64,000 nt of DNA from Sphingomonas sp. 8AM (GCF_902506455.1 NZ_LR733844.1:2172127-2236126), one strand, 5' to 3'. Shown: positions 35,477 to 44,773, counted from the first letter of the stretch. Notes: a model not told the origin generated them from the letters alone. Program-made: numbers and translations.

Positions 35477-36532
35477 ATGCCCCTGCCCTCCCTCACCCGC
35501 CGGCTGCTGCTCGCGGCGCCGATGCTGCCCGGGCTCGTCGGTGCCGCGCCATCAGCGATCCTGACGTCCGAGGTCATCGACCCCGCCCCGCCCTATCCGC
35601 AGGCGCATGCCTCGACGATCGTCGAACTGCCCGACGCCACGATCGCCGCGGCGTGGTTCGGCGGGTCGGGCGAAGGGCGCGCCGATGTCGCGATCTGGTT
35701 CGCGCGGCGTGGGGCGAAGGGCTGGGAGACCCCGGTCGCGGTCGCGCGCGATGCCGGGTACCCGACGTGGAACCCGGTGCTGTTCCAGCCGCCCGGGCAA
35801 CCGCTCCAGCTGTTCTACAAGGTGGGCCCCAACCCGCGCGACTGGTGGGGGATGGTCATCACCTCCGAGGACGGTGGCCGCCACTGGAGCACGCCGGTGC
35901 GGTTGCCCGACGGCGTGCTCGGCCCGATCAAGAACAAGCCGGTCGTGCTCGCCGACGGGACGTGGCTGTCGCCGTTCAGCCGCGAGATCGGCACGCCCGA
36001 GCACAACCGCTGGTTCCTGCGCATGGAACGCTCCACCGACCGCGGCCGGACATGGAGCGCCGGCGCCGAAATCGCGTCGTCGGTCGGGCTGGAGGCGATC
36101 CAGCCGAGCGTGCTGACGCTGAAGGGCGGCACGCTCGCGCTGGTCGCGCGGACGCGGCAGGGGGTGGTCGCGACCAGCCGCTCGCGCGACGGCGGGCGGA
36201 GCTGGTCGCCGCTCGCCGCGCTCGCGCTCCCCAACCCCAATGCCGGCACCGATGCGGTGACGCTCGCCGACGGGCGGCAGCTGATCGTCTACAATCACGC
36301 CGCGCACGATCCCGCGACCCCCGGCGACGGTCCACGCTGGCCGCTGAACGTCGCGCTGTCCGACGACGGGGTGCACTGGCGCGCGGTGCTGACGCTGGAA
36401 AGCCGCCGGATCAAGGACGGTTACGCCTATCCGGCGGTGATCCAGTCGCATGACGGGCGCATCCACATTACCTATACGTGGAACCGCACGCGTATCCGCC
36501 ACGTCGTGCTCGATCCCCGCCAATTGAGGTAA
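35477..36532 (+). CDS. Exported sialidase-like BNR-repeat protein
   Basis: About 351 residues from the ATG at 35477, with a leader containing R-R-L-L-L-A-A-P-M-L-P-G. A six-bladed propeller is indicated by Asp-box/BNR repeats: S-E-D-G-G-R-H-W, S-T-D-R-G-R-T-W, S-R-D-G-G-R-S-W and S-D-D-G-V-H-W. Such proteins are annotated as exo-alpha-sialidases, but in environmental bacteria many act on other sugars, such as rhamnose- or uronate-containing glycans. The arginine triad cannot be assigned confidently. Its neighbours are TonB receptors and glycosidases, which favours glycan breakdown. Confidence 0.78.
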   Translation: MPLPSLTRRLLLAAPMLPGLVGAAPSAILTSEVIDPAPPYPQAHASTIVELPDATIAAAWFGGSGEGRADVAIWFARRGAKGWETPVAVARDAGYPTWNPVLFQPPGQPLQLFYKVGPNPRDWWGMVITSEDGGRHWSTPVRLPDGVLGPIKNKPVVLADGTWLSPFSREIGTPEHNRWFLRMERSTDRGRTWSAGAEIASSVGLEAIQPSVLTLKGGTLALVARTRQGVVATSRSRDGGRSWSPLAALALPNPNAGTDAVTLADGRQLIVYNHAAHDPATPGDGPRWPLNVALSDDGVHWRAVLTLESRRIKDGYAYPAVIQSHDGRIHITYTWNRTRIRHVVLDPRQLR

Positions 36533-36535
36533 GTC

Positions 36536-36715
36536 ATGGCCGAACGCTTCGAACGCCACCGCCAGCCGTGGCGCCCCGACGAGATCCAGAAGCTCCACCA
36601 GCTCGCCAAGAAGGGCATGGCGCTGAAGGCGATCGCCAAGGCGCTGACGCGTAGCGAGGAATCGGTGAAAGACCGCGCCAAGGAAGACGGGCTGTCGATC
36701 GCAAAGTTGCGATGA
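36536..36715 (+). CDS. Small SANT/Myb-like helical protein (59 aa)
   Basis: A frame of 59 codons beginning 3 bp after the stop of the sialidase-like gene, hence probably translated with it. The product is basic and fully helical. R-P-D-E-I-Q-K-L-H-Q-L-A-K-K-G-M-A-L-K-A-I-A-K-A-L resembles a SANT/GcrA-like helix-turn-helix with a recognition helix at T-R-S-E-E-S-V-K-D-R-A-K. Small DNA-binding proteins of this type occur widely in sphingomonads. The target is unknown. Confidence 0.7.
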   Translation: MAERFERHRQPWRPDEIQKLHQLAKKGMALKAIAKALTRSEESVKDRAKEDGLSIAKLR

Positions 36716-37043
36716 GATAACGGCAGCGCAACGAGTGGCGAAATATGTCGTCGACGCATCAGGATATTACGTCAAACTTTCGCAATGTTGCAAAGTGCCA
36801 TTTTAGCAACTTTGCTGCGCAGCGGCGTTTGGGAGGGTAATCCCATAAGCCAAGCGAGGTACCTTTTGTAACTATCTGCGAAATGAGGATGATGGGCATT
36901 GAATCGGCCCAATCGGAAGCGTGACTTTTATGTGACTGTTCGTTAAGAAAGAATTATTACAATTCGGCAGAAGCGCGCTCGCGGCTTGTCACTGCCCCAC
37001 ACAGCGGTCTTCATGAACCCCATATGAAAAAGGGGTTAAATCC
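36716..37043. promoter_or_regulatory. AT-rich leader upstream of TonB receptor
   Basis: A 328-bp gap whose GC content falls well below its surroundings, as expected for the promoter of a strongly expressed outer-membrane receptor. GCAAAGT and ACTTTGC arms (about 36790-36816) can form a small hairpin. A 5' leader ending AAAAAGGGGTTAAATCC precedes the ATG at 37044. No gene is seen. Confidence 0.45.
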
Positions 37044-40000
37044 ATGAAGTTGTCGCGTTACCTTTGCGCCACGGCGATCATCGGCGCTTTCACCGCCATT
37101 CCGACCGTCGTCAGCGCCCAGACCGAGACCGGTGCGCTCTCCGCCCGGCCCGAAGCCGCTGGTGAAGACGTCGGCGAAGTCGTCGTCACCGGTTCGCGCA
37201 TCCGCCGTCCGAACGAGGATTCGGCGATCCCGATCACGACGATCACCCCGCAGGAGATCCTGCAGACCGGGCGCATCTCGATCGGTGACGCGCTCAACCA
37301 GCTGCCGCAGCTGCGGCCGTCGCTGGGCTCGCAGAATTCGACCTCGGGTCTCGGCACGCGCGGGCTCAACTTCCTCGAGCTGCGCAACCTCGATCGCGCG
37401 CGCACGCTGGTGCTGGTCAACGGCCGCCGCCACGTCACCGCCGACATCATCAACAACGGCAATGCCGTCGACATCAACACGATGCCGACCGACCTGATCG
37501 AGCGCGTCGACATCCTGACCGGCGGCGTGTCGTCGGTGTACGGGTCGGACGCGATCGCGGGCGTCGTCAACTTCGTGCTCAAGCGCGACTATGAAGGCGC
37601 GCAGATCCGCGCACAGGGCGGGATCAGCGACAAGGGCGACGCGGGCAACCAGATCGTCTCGCTGCTCGCGGGCAAGAATTTCGCCGAGGGCCGCGGCAAT
37701 ATCGCGATCAACGCCGAATATGCGCACCAGCAGGACTATTACGCCGCAGGCCGCCGCAACCTGCGCCAGAACGACGGCTTCGTCGTCGTCGACACCGACC
37801 CGGCCAGCGCGCCGTCGGACGGTGTGTTCGACCGCAAATTCTACCGCGACATCCGCAGCACCACGATCGGGCTCGGCGGCCAGCTCGGCTTCCGCTACGG
37901 CAACGGCGCGCCCGGCTGCGGCTCGGACGCGGTCGGCTCGGCGTTCACCTGCGCCTATCTGTTCCAGCCCGACGGCAGCCTCGCCGCGCAGACCGGCCAG
38001 CGTGTCGGGCTCGGCCCGAATGGCAGCTTCGTCGGCGGCAACGGCGCGACCGGGCGTGACGGCAAGCTGCTCGTCCTGTCGCCCGATACGACCCGCTACG
38101 TCGTCAACGTCCTCGGCCATTTCGAGGTCACGCCGGCGTTCGAGCCGTTCATCGAGGCCAAGTACGTCCGCACCGAGGCGTTCGGGTCGCAGAGCGGGCC
38201 GTTCTTCTCGCAGGGCAGCACGCTGGGTGACGGGATCGCGGGCAGCGGCTTCGCGGGCACCTACGACCGCTCGTACAACAACGGCTCGTATGACGAGGAC
38301 GGGCAGCTTAACCCGACCTCGATCAACCGCGAGGGCGTCCGGCTCGACAATCCGTTCCTGTCGGCCGCCGCGCGCGGCACGATCTCGCAGCAGCTGGTCG
38401 CCGCGATCAACTCGGGCGTGAACCCGAACACCGGCGCGGCGTTCAAGAACGACAACAACACCGCCGAACAGGCCGCCGCCAACCAGGCTGCGGCGCTGGC
38501 GCAGGTCGCGGCGGGCACCTACCGCTTCTCGTCGCGACGCAACTGGGTCGATCTCGGCACGCGTGACGAGCGGCTGCAGCGCGACACGTTCCGCGCCGTC
38601 GTCGGCGTGCGCGGCACGTTCAACGACGACTGGAACTACGAAGTGTCGGCCAATTACGGCCAGCACAAGGAAAACAGCGTTATCACCGGCAACGTGAACA
38701 CGCAGCGGTTCCTGCTCGCGCAGGATTCGACCGTGAACGCCGCCGGGCAGATCGTCTGCCGTTCGCAGGTCGATCCGGCCTATGCCGGCAGCGACATCGG
38801 CGGAAACCCGGCGCAGCTGGCCTCTGACATCGCGGCCTGCGTCCCGCTCAACCCGTTCGGTCAGGGGTCGGCCAGCGAGGCCGCGCGCAACTATCTGGTG
38901 TCGCCGACCACCGCGACCGGCAAGGCGACGCAGTTCGTCGTCAACGGCTTCGTCGCGGGTGACCTGAGCCAGCTGTTCGAGCTGCCCGGCGGCCCGGTCG
39001 GCTTCTCGGTCGGCGGCGAATATCGCCGCGAGACGCTGAGCTACGATCTCGATCCGCTGACGCAGGCCGGCTACAATTTCTACAATGCGATCCCCAGCTT
39101 CCGCGCCCCGGCGTTCGAGGTGAAGGAAGCCTATGGCGAGCTGTCGATCCCGCTGCTCAAGGACGTGTTCCTGTTCAAGGAACTGCGTCTCAGCGGCGCC
39201 GGCCGTGTCGCCGACTACAAGGGCGGCGCGGGCACCGTTTACGCCTGGGACGGTCGCCTCGAATGGCGTCCGGTGCAGGACCTGCTGCTGCGCGGCGGTT
39301 ATTCGCGCGCGGTGCGGGCGCCGTACCTTGGCGAGACCGGCGCGCCGCTCGGGCAGAATTACACCCCTGCCCCGAACGATCCGTGCTCGGCGCGCAACAT
39401 CGGCACCGGTTCGGCGACGCGGGCAGCCAATTGCGCCGCGGCCGGCGCACCGGCGGGTTATGACTTCGTCTACACGCAGTCGCTGGAAATCCGCAGCGGC
39501 GGTAACCCGGACCTGAAGGCCGAGACGTCGAACTCGCTGACGCTAGGCGGCGTGTTCCAGCCGACCTTCCTGCCGGGCCTGTCGGTGTCGGTCGATTATT
39601 ACGACATCAAGGTGAAGGACGTCATCACCGGGCCGACCGTCCAGCAGGCGCTCGACGCCTGCTATGACTCGCCGACGCTCGACAACCAGTTCTGCGCGCT
39701 GTTCCAGCGGGCGGGCGCCAACGGCGGCCCGGCTGGCGAAGCACCGTTCCAGATCCTCGAGGCATCGTATCGCGACGTTCCGCAGAACTACGCACAGCTG
39801 CGCACGCGCGGCATCGATACCGAGATCGTCTACAACCGCGATTTCGGGTTCGTGCGCGCCAACCTGCGCGGCGTGTGGAACCACATGATCCAGCTCGACC
39901 GCTTCACCGATCCGGCGCGGCCGAACTTCCGCAACGTCGAAACCGACGAGCTGGGCCTGCCGTCGGATCGCTTCAACATCCTGTCGAACCTGACGTTCGG

Positions 40001-40310
40001 GCCGGTCCGCATCGGGCACACGCTGCGCTGGATCGACAGCATGTACCTGAACACCTGGGAAGACTATAACGCCGTCAACGGCCAGCCGGCGCAGAACACC
40101 GATTATGCGCCGATCAGGAAGTATCCGGCGGTCACCTACAACGACATCAACTTCAACATCGAGGTCAACGACAAGGTCGACTTCTATGGCGGTGTCAACA
40201 ACGTCGGCGACGTCAACCCGCCCTATGGCCTGACCGGCATCGGTCTCGGCTCGGGGATCTACGACAACCGTGGTCGCTTCTTCTACGCAGGCATCACCGC
40301 CCGCTTCTGA
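37044..40310 (+). CDS. TonB-dependent receptor (large, carbohydrate-type)
   Basis: A protein of 1,088 residues with signal peptide MKLSRYLCATAIIGAFTAIP. After a short linker, V-G-E-V-V-V-T-G-S-R-I-R-R-P starts the plug, which continues with I-S-I-G-D-A-L-N-Q-L-P-Q and V-D-I-L-T-G-G-V-S-S-V-Y-G-S-D-A-I-A-G-V-V-N-F. The barrel ends in F-Y-A-G-I-T-A-R-F with a terminal Phe. The long form without an N-terminal STN domain is typical of sphingomonad SusC-like/oligosaccharide receptors. It is followed by a Rho-independent terminator and a 2OG-Fe oxygenase gene. The ligand is unknown. Confidence 0.93.
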   Translation: MKLSRYLCATAIIGAFTAIPTVVSAQTETGALSARPEAAGEDVGEVVVTGSRIRRPNEDSAIPITTITPQEILQTGRISIGDALNQLPQLRPSLGSQNSTSGLGTRGLNFLELRNLDRARTLVLVNGRRHVTADIINNGNAVDINTMPTDLIERVDILTGGVSSVYGSDAIAGVVNFVLKRDYEGAQIRAQGGISDKGDAGNQIVSLLAGKNFAEGRGNIAINAEYAHQQDYYAAGRRNLRQNDGFVVVDTDPASAPSDGVFDRKFYRDIRSTTIGLGGQLGFRYGNGAPGCGSDAVGSAFTCAYLFQPDGSLAAQTGQRVGLGPNGSFVGGNGATGRDGKLLVLSPDTTRYVVNVLGHFEVTPAFEPFIEAKYVRTEAFGSQSGPFFSQGSTLGDGIAGSGFAGTYDRSYNNGSYDEDGQLNPTSINREGVRLDNPFLSAAARGTISQQLVAAINSGVNPNTGAAFKNDNNTAEQAAANQAAALAQVAAGTYRFSSRRNWVDLGTRDERLQRDTFRAVVGVRGTFNDDWNYEVSANYGQHKENSVITGNVNTQRFLLAQDSTVNAAGQIVCRSQVDPAYAGSDIGGNPAQLASDIAACVPLNPFGQGSASEAARNYLVSPTTATGKATQFVVNGFVAGDLSQLFELPGGPVGFSVGGEYRRETLSYDLDPLTQAGYNFYNAIPSFRAPAFEVKEAYGELSIPLLKDVFLFKELRLSGAGRVADYKGGAGTVYAWDGRLEWRPVQDLLLRGGYSRAVRAPYLGETGAPLGQNYTPAPNDPCSARNIGTGSATRAANCAAAGAPAGYDFVYTQSLEIRSGGNPDLKAETSNSLTLGGVFQPTFLPGLSVSVDYYDIKVKDVITGPTVQQALDACYDSPTLDNQFCALFQRAGANGGPAGEAPFQILEASYRDVPQNYAQLRTRGIDTEIVYNRDFGFVRANLRGVWNHMIQLDRFTDPARPNFRNVETDELGLPSDRFNILSNLTFGPVRIGHTLRWIDSMYLNTWEDYNAVNGQPAQNTDYAPIRKYPAVTYNDINFNIEVNDKVDFYGGVNNVGDVNPPYGLTGIGLGSGIYDNRGRFFYAGITARF

Positions 40311-40333
40311 TCCGGCTGGTTGATGATAAAGGG

Positions 40334-40364
40334 AAAGGGGTCGGCGCTGTCCGGCCCCTTTTTC
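40334..40364 (+). terminator. Rho-independent terminator after TonB receptor
   Basis: AAAGGGG (40334-40340) and CCCCTTT (40355-40361) form a stem reinforced by TCGG/CCGG, followed by a short T run, 24 bp after the receptor stop. Confidence 0.75.
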
Positions 40365-40383
40365 GTTCGAGGAGATCACCGCA

Positions 40384-41367
40384 ATGCCCGACACGCGGAC
40401 CGCCCGGGCCGAGCAACTGGCGGCGACGGGACAGGTCGACACGGCGGTGACGTTGCTGGCGGACGGCGCGGCGGCCGGCGATGCGGAGGCGGCGATGCTG
40501 CTGGCGGTCTGGCACCTGCGCGGCACGCCCGTTCCGCGCGACCTGCCGCGCGCGCGTGATCTGCTGCGCCGCGCGGTCGAAATCGGGCATGTCGATGCCG
40601 CGCTGATGGAGGTCGCGCTCACCGCGAACGGCAGCGGCGGTGCGCCCGACTGGCCGTCGGCGCTCACGCTGCTCCGGACCGCGGCGCGCGGCGATGCGGT
40701 CGCGGCGGCGCAGCTGGCGCTGGTCGCGGCGATGGCGGTCGATGCCGAGGGCCGGCCGGCGTCCGCACCGCGCGGGACGCCGCTCGCAACCACGCCGCGG
40801 ATCGTGCATTTCCCCGGCTTCCTCACCGCGGCGGAATGCGCGCATGTCGCGGGGGTCGCGGGCGCGATGCTGGCGCCGGCGCAGATCATCGACCCGGCGA
40901 CCGGACGGCTGGTCGCGCACCCGATCCGCACTTCCGACGCCGCCGCGATCGGTCCGGTCCACGAAGACCTCGTGGTGCGCGCGATCAACGCCCGGATCGC
41001 GGCGGCGAGCGGCACCGCGATCGACCAGGGCGAGGCGCTGACCGTGCTGCGCTATCGCCCCGGGCAGGAATATCGCCCGCATCTCGACACGATCCACGGC
41101 GCCGGCAACCAGCGCGTCGCGACGATGCTCGTCTATCTCAACGGCGGGTTCGCGGGCGGCGAGACGCACTTCCCTGCCCCCGCGATCACGGTCACGCCGC
41201 GCGGCGGCGATGCGCTGCTGTTCTTCAACACGCTCGCCGACGGTCGTCCCGATCCGGCCACCCGCCACGCCGGGCTGCCGGTGCGCAGCGGCGCAAAATG
41301 GCTGGCGACGCGCTGGATCCGCGCGCGTGCGCTCGATGCCTGGGCCCCGCCCGTCGCGCCGGCTTGA
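40384..41367 (+). CDS. Sel1-repeat prolyl 4-hydroxylase-like 2OG-Fe(II) oxygenase
   Basis: A protein of 327 residues. The N-terminal 130 residues are helical Sel1/TPR-like repeats (A-A-A-G-D-A-E-A-A-M-L-L-A-V-W-H and A-A-R-G-D-A-V-A-A-A-Q-L-A). The C-terminal half is the P4H-alpha fold: Y-R-P-H-L-D with iron ligands His233 and Asp235, distal His295 (T-R-H-A-G) and 2OG-binding Lys305 (S-G-A-K-W). It hydroxylates a protein or small substrate using 2-oxoglutarate. In this group such enzymes recur next to TonB receptors and flavin halogenases; the substrate is unknown. Confidence 0.88.
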   Translation: MPDTRTARAEQLAATGQVDTAVTLLADGAAAGDAEAAMLLAVWHLRGTPVPRDLPRARDLLRRAVEIGHVDAALMEVALTANGSGGAPDWPSALTLLRTAARGDAVAAAQLALVAAMAVDAEGRPASAPRGTPLATTPRIVHFPGFLTAAECAHVAGVAGAMLAPAQIIDPATGRLVAHPIRTSDAAAIGPVHEDLVVRAINARIAAASGTAIDQGEALTVLRYRPGQEYRPHLDTIHGAGNQRVATMLVYLNGGFAGGETHFPAPAITVTPRGGDALLFFNTLADGRPDPATRHAGLPVRSGAKWLATRWIRARALDAWAPPVAPA

Positions 41368-41424
41368 TCGCCGACAAACCCGAACGGCGTGACAGCGGCG
41401 CTCTTCCGTGCCACAGGAAAGCGC

Positions 41425-41568
41425 ATGATCGAGCTTTCCCGCGAACTGGTTGCCTATGCGATCATCGGCGTGCTGGTGATCGTCGCGGTGCCGACCGGCA
41501 TCGTGATCGCGCGCAGGCGTCGCCGGGAAAAACTGCGCCGCCGCGGCATCAAGACCTACGGGCATTGA
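41425..41568 (+). CDS. Small single-pass membrane protein (47 aa)
   Basis: A 47-codon frame with AGGAAA before the ATG at 41425. One transmembrane helix (V-A-Y-A-I-I-G-V-L-V-I-V-A-V-P-T-G-I-V-I) is followed by a strongly basic tail (A-R-R-R-R-R-E-K-L-R-R-R-G), giving an N-out/C-in topology. No family is recognised. It is located 57 bp after the oxygenase gene. Confidence 0.6.
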   Translation: MIELSRELVAYAIIGVLVIVAVPTGIVIARRRRREKLRRRGIKTYGH

Positions 41569-41593
41569 GCGCCCTGCCGGTTCGGCCCGCAAC

Positions 41594-41875
41594 TTGGCGA
41601 AACGACGCCACTATCTGACCGCGCGGCTGCCCGACGGCTATGTCAAGACGATCGGGCCGACCGCCCAGCCGTTCACGCATTACTGGCGGATCGTCGCCAC
41701 GCTCGCCAACGGCAGGACCGAGGTGTTCTGGGGCCACACCGCGTCGCTCGCCGAGGCGAATCGCAAGCGTGCCCCGCTCGCCGACGCCGCCCGGCAGCGT
41801 GGCTGGCGCGACCACCGGTTCGAGATCGTCGAAGTGGAGCGCAGCGCGACGGCGCCGGGGTCGGATCACGGCTGA
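41594..41875 (+). CDS. Hypothetical protein (93 aa)
   Basis: A frame of 93 codons from a TTG at 41594, 25 bp after the small membrane-protein gene. Composition is protein-like, with strand-rich segments (Y-L-T-A-R-L-P-D-G-Y, Y-W-R-I-V-A-T-L-A-N-G-R-T-E-V-F-W-G) and one helix with basic residues. No family is recognised. The TTG is the only in-frame start near a plausible ribosome site. Confidence 0.5.
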   Translation: MAKRRHYLTARLPDGYVKTIGPTAQPFTHYWRIVATLANGRTEVFWGHTASLAEANRKRAPLADAARQRGWRDHRFEIVEVERSATAPGSDHG

Positions 41876-41935
41876 TCCCGGCGGCCGTCCGCCACGAAGA
41901 GCCGGATCGCGGCAAGCCTCGACGCTCCACCAACG

Positions 41936-41973
41936 TTGACGATATATGATCCAGGTCAACAATATATCACGGC
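41936..41973. promoter_or_regulatory. Paired direct repeat in front of 42030 gene
   Basis: TTGACGATATATGA and, about 20 bp on, TCAACAATATATCA form an imperfect direct repeat in an AT-rich island. TTGACG can serve as a -35 box. It suggests a promoter/operator for the frameshifted gene starting at 42030. Confidence 0.4.
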
Positions 41974-42029
41974 CGGTGTTTGCAAGTCGCTAAGTAAAGC
42001 ACGGTACTTGTCCCCCATTGGAGGGGGCG

Positions 42030-42474
42030 ATGAAGCAGACGAAGACGGAGCGTTTGACGGCCAGCACGGCCGTGATCCTCGGGATCATTGCGGACAAGCA
42101 GGCGTTGCTGCGATCTCCCGCCGCCGCGACCAATGTCCCGACGCTCGCCGGCTTCCGATGGCGGCTGACGAAAGCGTTCTACAATTACCGCTGGTTCATC
42201 AAATCGGCGCTGGGCGCGAACATCGGCGGCGGACATCATGACCCGCGGATCATGGCGGTGCTCGTCGCGGTCGACGACGTGAACGCCGCTGCGCAAGTAC
42301 GTGCTCCACTGGAGCAACGGCGACAATGCGGCGCGCTGGCCCGACTATCAGGCGGCGGCGAGCGCCACGCTCGACGAGATCGCCAGCGCGGTCCGCCGCC
42401 TCTCCGCCGATACCGCGACCATCCTCCACGAGGCGGCACGGGCGGAGGTGCAGGTCGGGAAGGCCGCCAGCTGA
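42030..42474 (+). pseudogene. Hypothetical gene with a +1 frameshift
   Basis: Frame 1 from the ATG at 42030 gives about 86 protein-like residues (to D-D-V-N-A-A). From 42289 the neighbouring frame takes over with L-R-K-Y-V-L-H-W-S-N-G-D-N-A-A-R-W-P and ends at a TGA at 42472-42474 after K-A-A-S. Both parts look coding, while frame 1 beyond 42290 becomes Arg/Gly junk. Removing one base in the GCCGCTGCG run (42285-42293) restores one protein of about 147 residues. No family is recognised. It may be a pseudogene, a programmed shift or a sequencing error. Confidence 0.65.
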
Positions 42475-42513
42475 GCCACAGGCGACGCCTTCGCGATCGC
42501 ACGGTCGCTCCTG

Positions 42514-44040
42514 CTATCGGAGCGGCCGCGCCGGCGGTGCCGCCGCGCAATGCCGTGCGATGAAGTCGACATGTGCCGGCATATGCCCGATCGCAGCCTG
42601 GGTGACGGTGGCGATCCGTTGCAGCCGCGCGCGGACCTCGTCGATCGGCATCCCCGCCGCCAGCGGATCATAGCCGTCCGCCACCAGCCCTTGCCCGTCC
42701 ATCACCGCGAGCCAGCTCGTCTTCGTGAACAGCTCGTCCGCCTCGCGGTAGACGCGCCCGGTCCGCGCATGGATCGCCAGCCGTTCGGACAAGGAGTCCG
42801 GGATCGGCATCGTCGCCAACTCGCGCCAATAGGCGGTGTCGCGCCGTTCGGTCGCGTGGAAATGCAGGATCAGGAAGTCGCGAATGCTCTCGAACTCCGC
42901 CGCCATCAAACGGTTGTAGCGGCGCGTATCCGCCGGCTCGAAGGCGCGGGTCGGCAGCATCTCGAGCAGCCGCGCGATCCCGGCCTGGATCAGGTGGATG
43001 CTGGTCGATTCCAGCGGCTCCATGAACCCGCTTGCCAACCCGAGGGCAACGCAATTGCCGACCCAGAAACGGTCGAGCCGCCCGGTGCGGAAGCGCAGCT
43101 GGCGCGGCGCGGCGAGCATTTCGCCGTCGAGGTTCGCGAGCAGGGTCGCGGTCGCCTCGTCGTCGGAGAGATGCCGGCTGGCATAGACATGGCCGTTGCC
43201 GACACGATGCTGCAACGGGATGCGCCATTGCCAGCCGGCCGCGCGCGCGGTCGAGCGCGTGTAGGGCGCGGGCGGCGCCGTGTTGGCGGTCGGGACCGCG
43301 ACGGCGCGATCGTTCGGGAGCCACTGGCTCCAATCCTCGAAGCTCGCGCCCAGCGTGTCGGCGATCAGCAGCCCGCGGAACCCGGAGCAGTCCACGAACA
43401 GATCCGCCTCAATCCGCGTGCCGTCCTTCAGCAGGATGGCGGCGATCCGGTCGGGACGGTCGTCGCGGATCACCTCGACGACCCGCCCCTCGCGCCGGAC
43501 GACCCCCGCCGCCTCTGCATGGCGGCGCAGGAAGTGCGCATAGAGCGCGGCGTCGAAATGGAAGGCATAGCCGATATGCGCGAGCGGTGTGTTGCCCGGC
43601 TGTGGCGGCATGAACCGTCCGGCGTGCGCCGCTGCCGCGCAAATCGAATAGGCCTCCAGCGGCAGCGCCTCCCCCGCCTGCCGCAGCCGTTGCCACATCG
43701 CCTCGAACGGCACCGCGCCCTTGTCGATGCCATAGACGCCGAACGGATGGAAATAGCGATGCCCGGGCCGCAGCCAGTCGACGAATTCGATGCCAAGCTT
43801 GAACGTGCCCTGCGTCGCGCGGACGAACTCGGCTTCGTCGATGCCGAGCAGCGCGTTGAACGTCTGGATCGGCGGGATCGTCGCCTCGCCGACGCCGACC
43901 GTGCCGATCTCCTCGGACTCGACCAGCGTGATCGCCGGGCCGTGCGGGCCCAGCACCCGCGCGAGCGCGGCGGCCGCCATCCAGCCGGCGGTGCCGCCAC
44001 CCACGATCGCGATATGCCGCAGCGGTGTGTTGTCGGTCAT
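42514..44040 (-). CDS. Flavin-dependent tryptophan-halogenase family protein
   Basis: A protein of 508 residues from the ATG at 44040. FAD-binding G-G-G-T-A-G at 14-19, the G-E-A-T-I-P-P segment, the catalytic-type Lys81 in G-T-F-K-L-G-I-E-F, and the diagnostic WxWxIP motif at 270-275 are all present, as is M-E-P-L-E-S-T-S-I-H-L near residue 345. It uses reduced flavin from a partner reductase to make HOCl/HOBr. It lies in the DUF6445-TonB receptor cluster frequent in sphingomonads and Caulobacter, where the true substrate is unknown and may not be free tryptophan. It is coupled to the DUF6445 gene by a 4-bp overlap. Confidence 0.93.
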   Translation of the reverse strand: MTDNTPLRHIAIVGGGTAGWMAAAALARVLGPHGPAITLVESEEIGTVGVGEATIPPIQTFNALLGIDEAEFVRATQGTFKLGIEFVDWLRPGHRYFHPFGVYGIDKGAVPFEAMWQRLRQAGEALPLEAYSICAAAAHAGRFMPPQPGNTPLAHIGYAFHFDAALYAHFLRRHAEAAGVVRREGRVVEVIRDDRPDRIAAILLKDGTRIEADLFVDCSGFRGLLIADTLGASFEDWSQWLPNDRAVAVPTANTAPPAPYTRSTARAAGWQWRIPLQHRVGNGHVYASRHLSDDEATATLLANLDGEMLAAPRQLRFRTGRLDRFWVGNCVALGLASGFMEPLESTSIHLIQAGIARLLEMLPTRAFEPADTRRYNRLMAAEFESIRDFLILHFHATERRDTAYWRELATMPIPDSLSERLAIHARTGRVYREADELFTKTSWLAVMDGQGLVADGYDPLAAGMPIDEVRARLQRIATVTQAAIGHMPAHVDFIARHCAAAPPARPLR

Positions 44041-44753
44041 GGCGCACCCCGGCATTGCAGGAACAGATTGCCGGTCAGCCGGCCGTGGCGCGGGTCCGCC
44101 GCCTGCGCGGGGAGTGTCGTGATCCACCCCGAATGGAGCAGCGCGGCACGGTAGAGGATCAGGCGGTCGGGCAAGGCGGGGACGATCTCGATCGCCTCGA
44201 ACCCGTCGTCCGCACCGGTGCAATAGCGGGACGGCGGGGCCGGATCGTCTGCCCGTGCCGCCTGATAGGTGGGCAGCCGTGCGGCATCGAGCGTCTCGAA
44301 CCCGGTCGCGCGATGCCGGAAGAAGGCGGTGCCGTCGCGATTGCCCGGCGACAGGAAGTGGACGGTCGCGAATTGCAGCCGGTCGGCGGTGTCGACATGC
44401 GGCACGCGCTGCTCGGCGGTCAGCGCGTCCGGTGCGGTGGTGACCAGCGAAAAATTGCCCCGCGCGCGCGCCGGACGGACCGGGTGGCCGGTGAAATGCG
44501 TCGCGATCAGCGGCAGGATCCCGCGCACCATCGCGTCAATATAGGCGACCGGCGCAGTGCCCAGCAGGCCGGGATAGCCGCTCCCGACGCTCGCCGCCGG
44601 CGCGAAGGCGGCCTGACCGGCGGCGAAGGCACGCAGCGCGTCGACCTGCCCGGTCGCGCAGTCGATGACCAGCACCGGCTCGCGCTCGGCGCCGACGTGA
44701 AGGACGGTGAGCGTCGCACCCGGGGCGAACGCCAGATCATGCCCAATCGTCAC
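44037..44753 (-). CDS. DUF6445 family protein
   Basis: A protein of 238 residues. It contains a possible 2OG-Fe-type metal motif, P-H-V-D-T-A-D (His and Asp) near residue 117, and a later L-L-H-S-G-W (His) near residue 208, with an R-L-T-G-N-L-F-L-Q at the end, consistent with a jelly-roll dioxygenase-like fold. DUF6445 proteins are nearly always next to flavin halogenases and TonB receptors, as here. It lies between the TonB receptor (60 bp upstream, with a hairpin in the gap) and the halogenase (coupled). The dioxygenase idea is inference. Confidence 0.75.
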   Translation of the reverse strand: MTIGHDLAFAPGATLTVLHVGAEREPVLVIDCATGQVDALRAFAAGQAAFAPAASVGSGYPGLLGTAPVAYIDAMVRGILPLIATHFTGHPVRPARARGNFSLVTTAPDALTAEQRVPHVDTADRLQFATVHFLSPGNRDGTAFFRHRATGFETLDAARLPTYQAARADDPAPPSRYCTGADDGFEAIEIVPALPDRLILYRAALLHSGWITTLPAQAADPRHGRLTGNLFLQCRGAP

Positions 44754-44773
44754 CGACCCCTCCCCTGGAACAA

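Noticed and set aside
42018..42563. One intact 181-aa gene in this frame
   Set aside because: After about 42290 the frame turns into Arg/Gly-rich noise while a neighbouring frame carries protein-like sequence, so a frameshift is the better reading.
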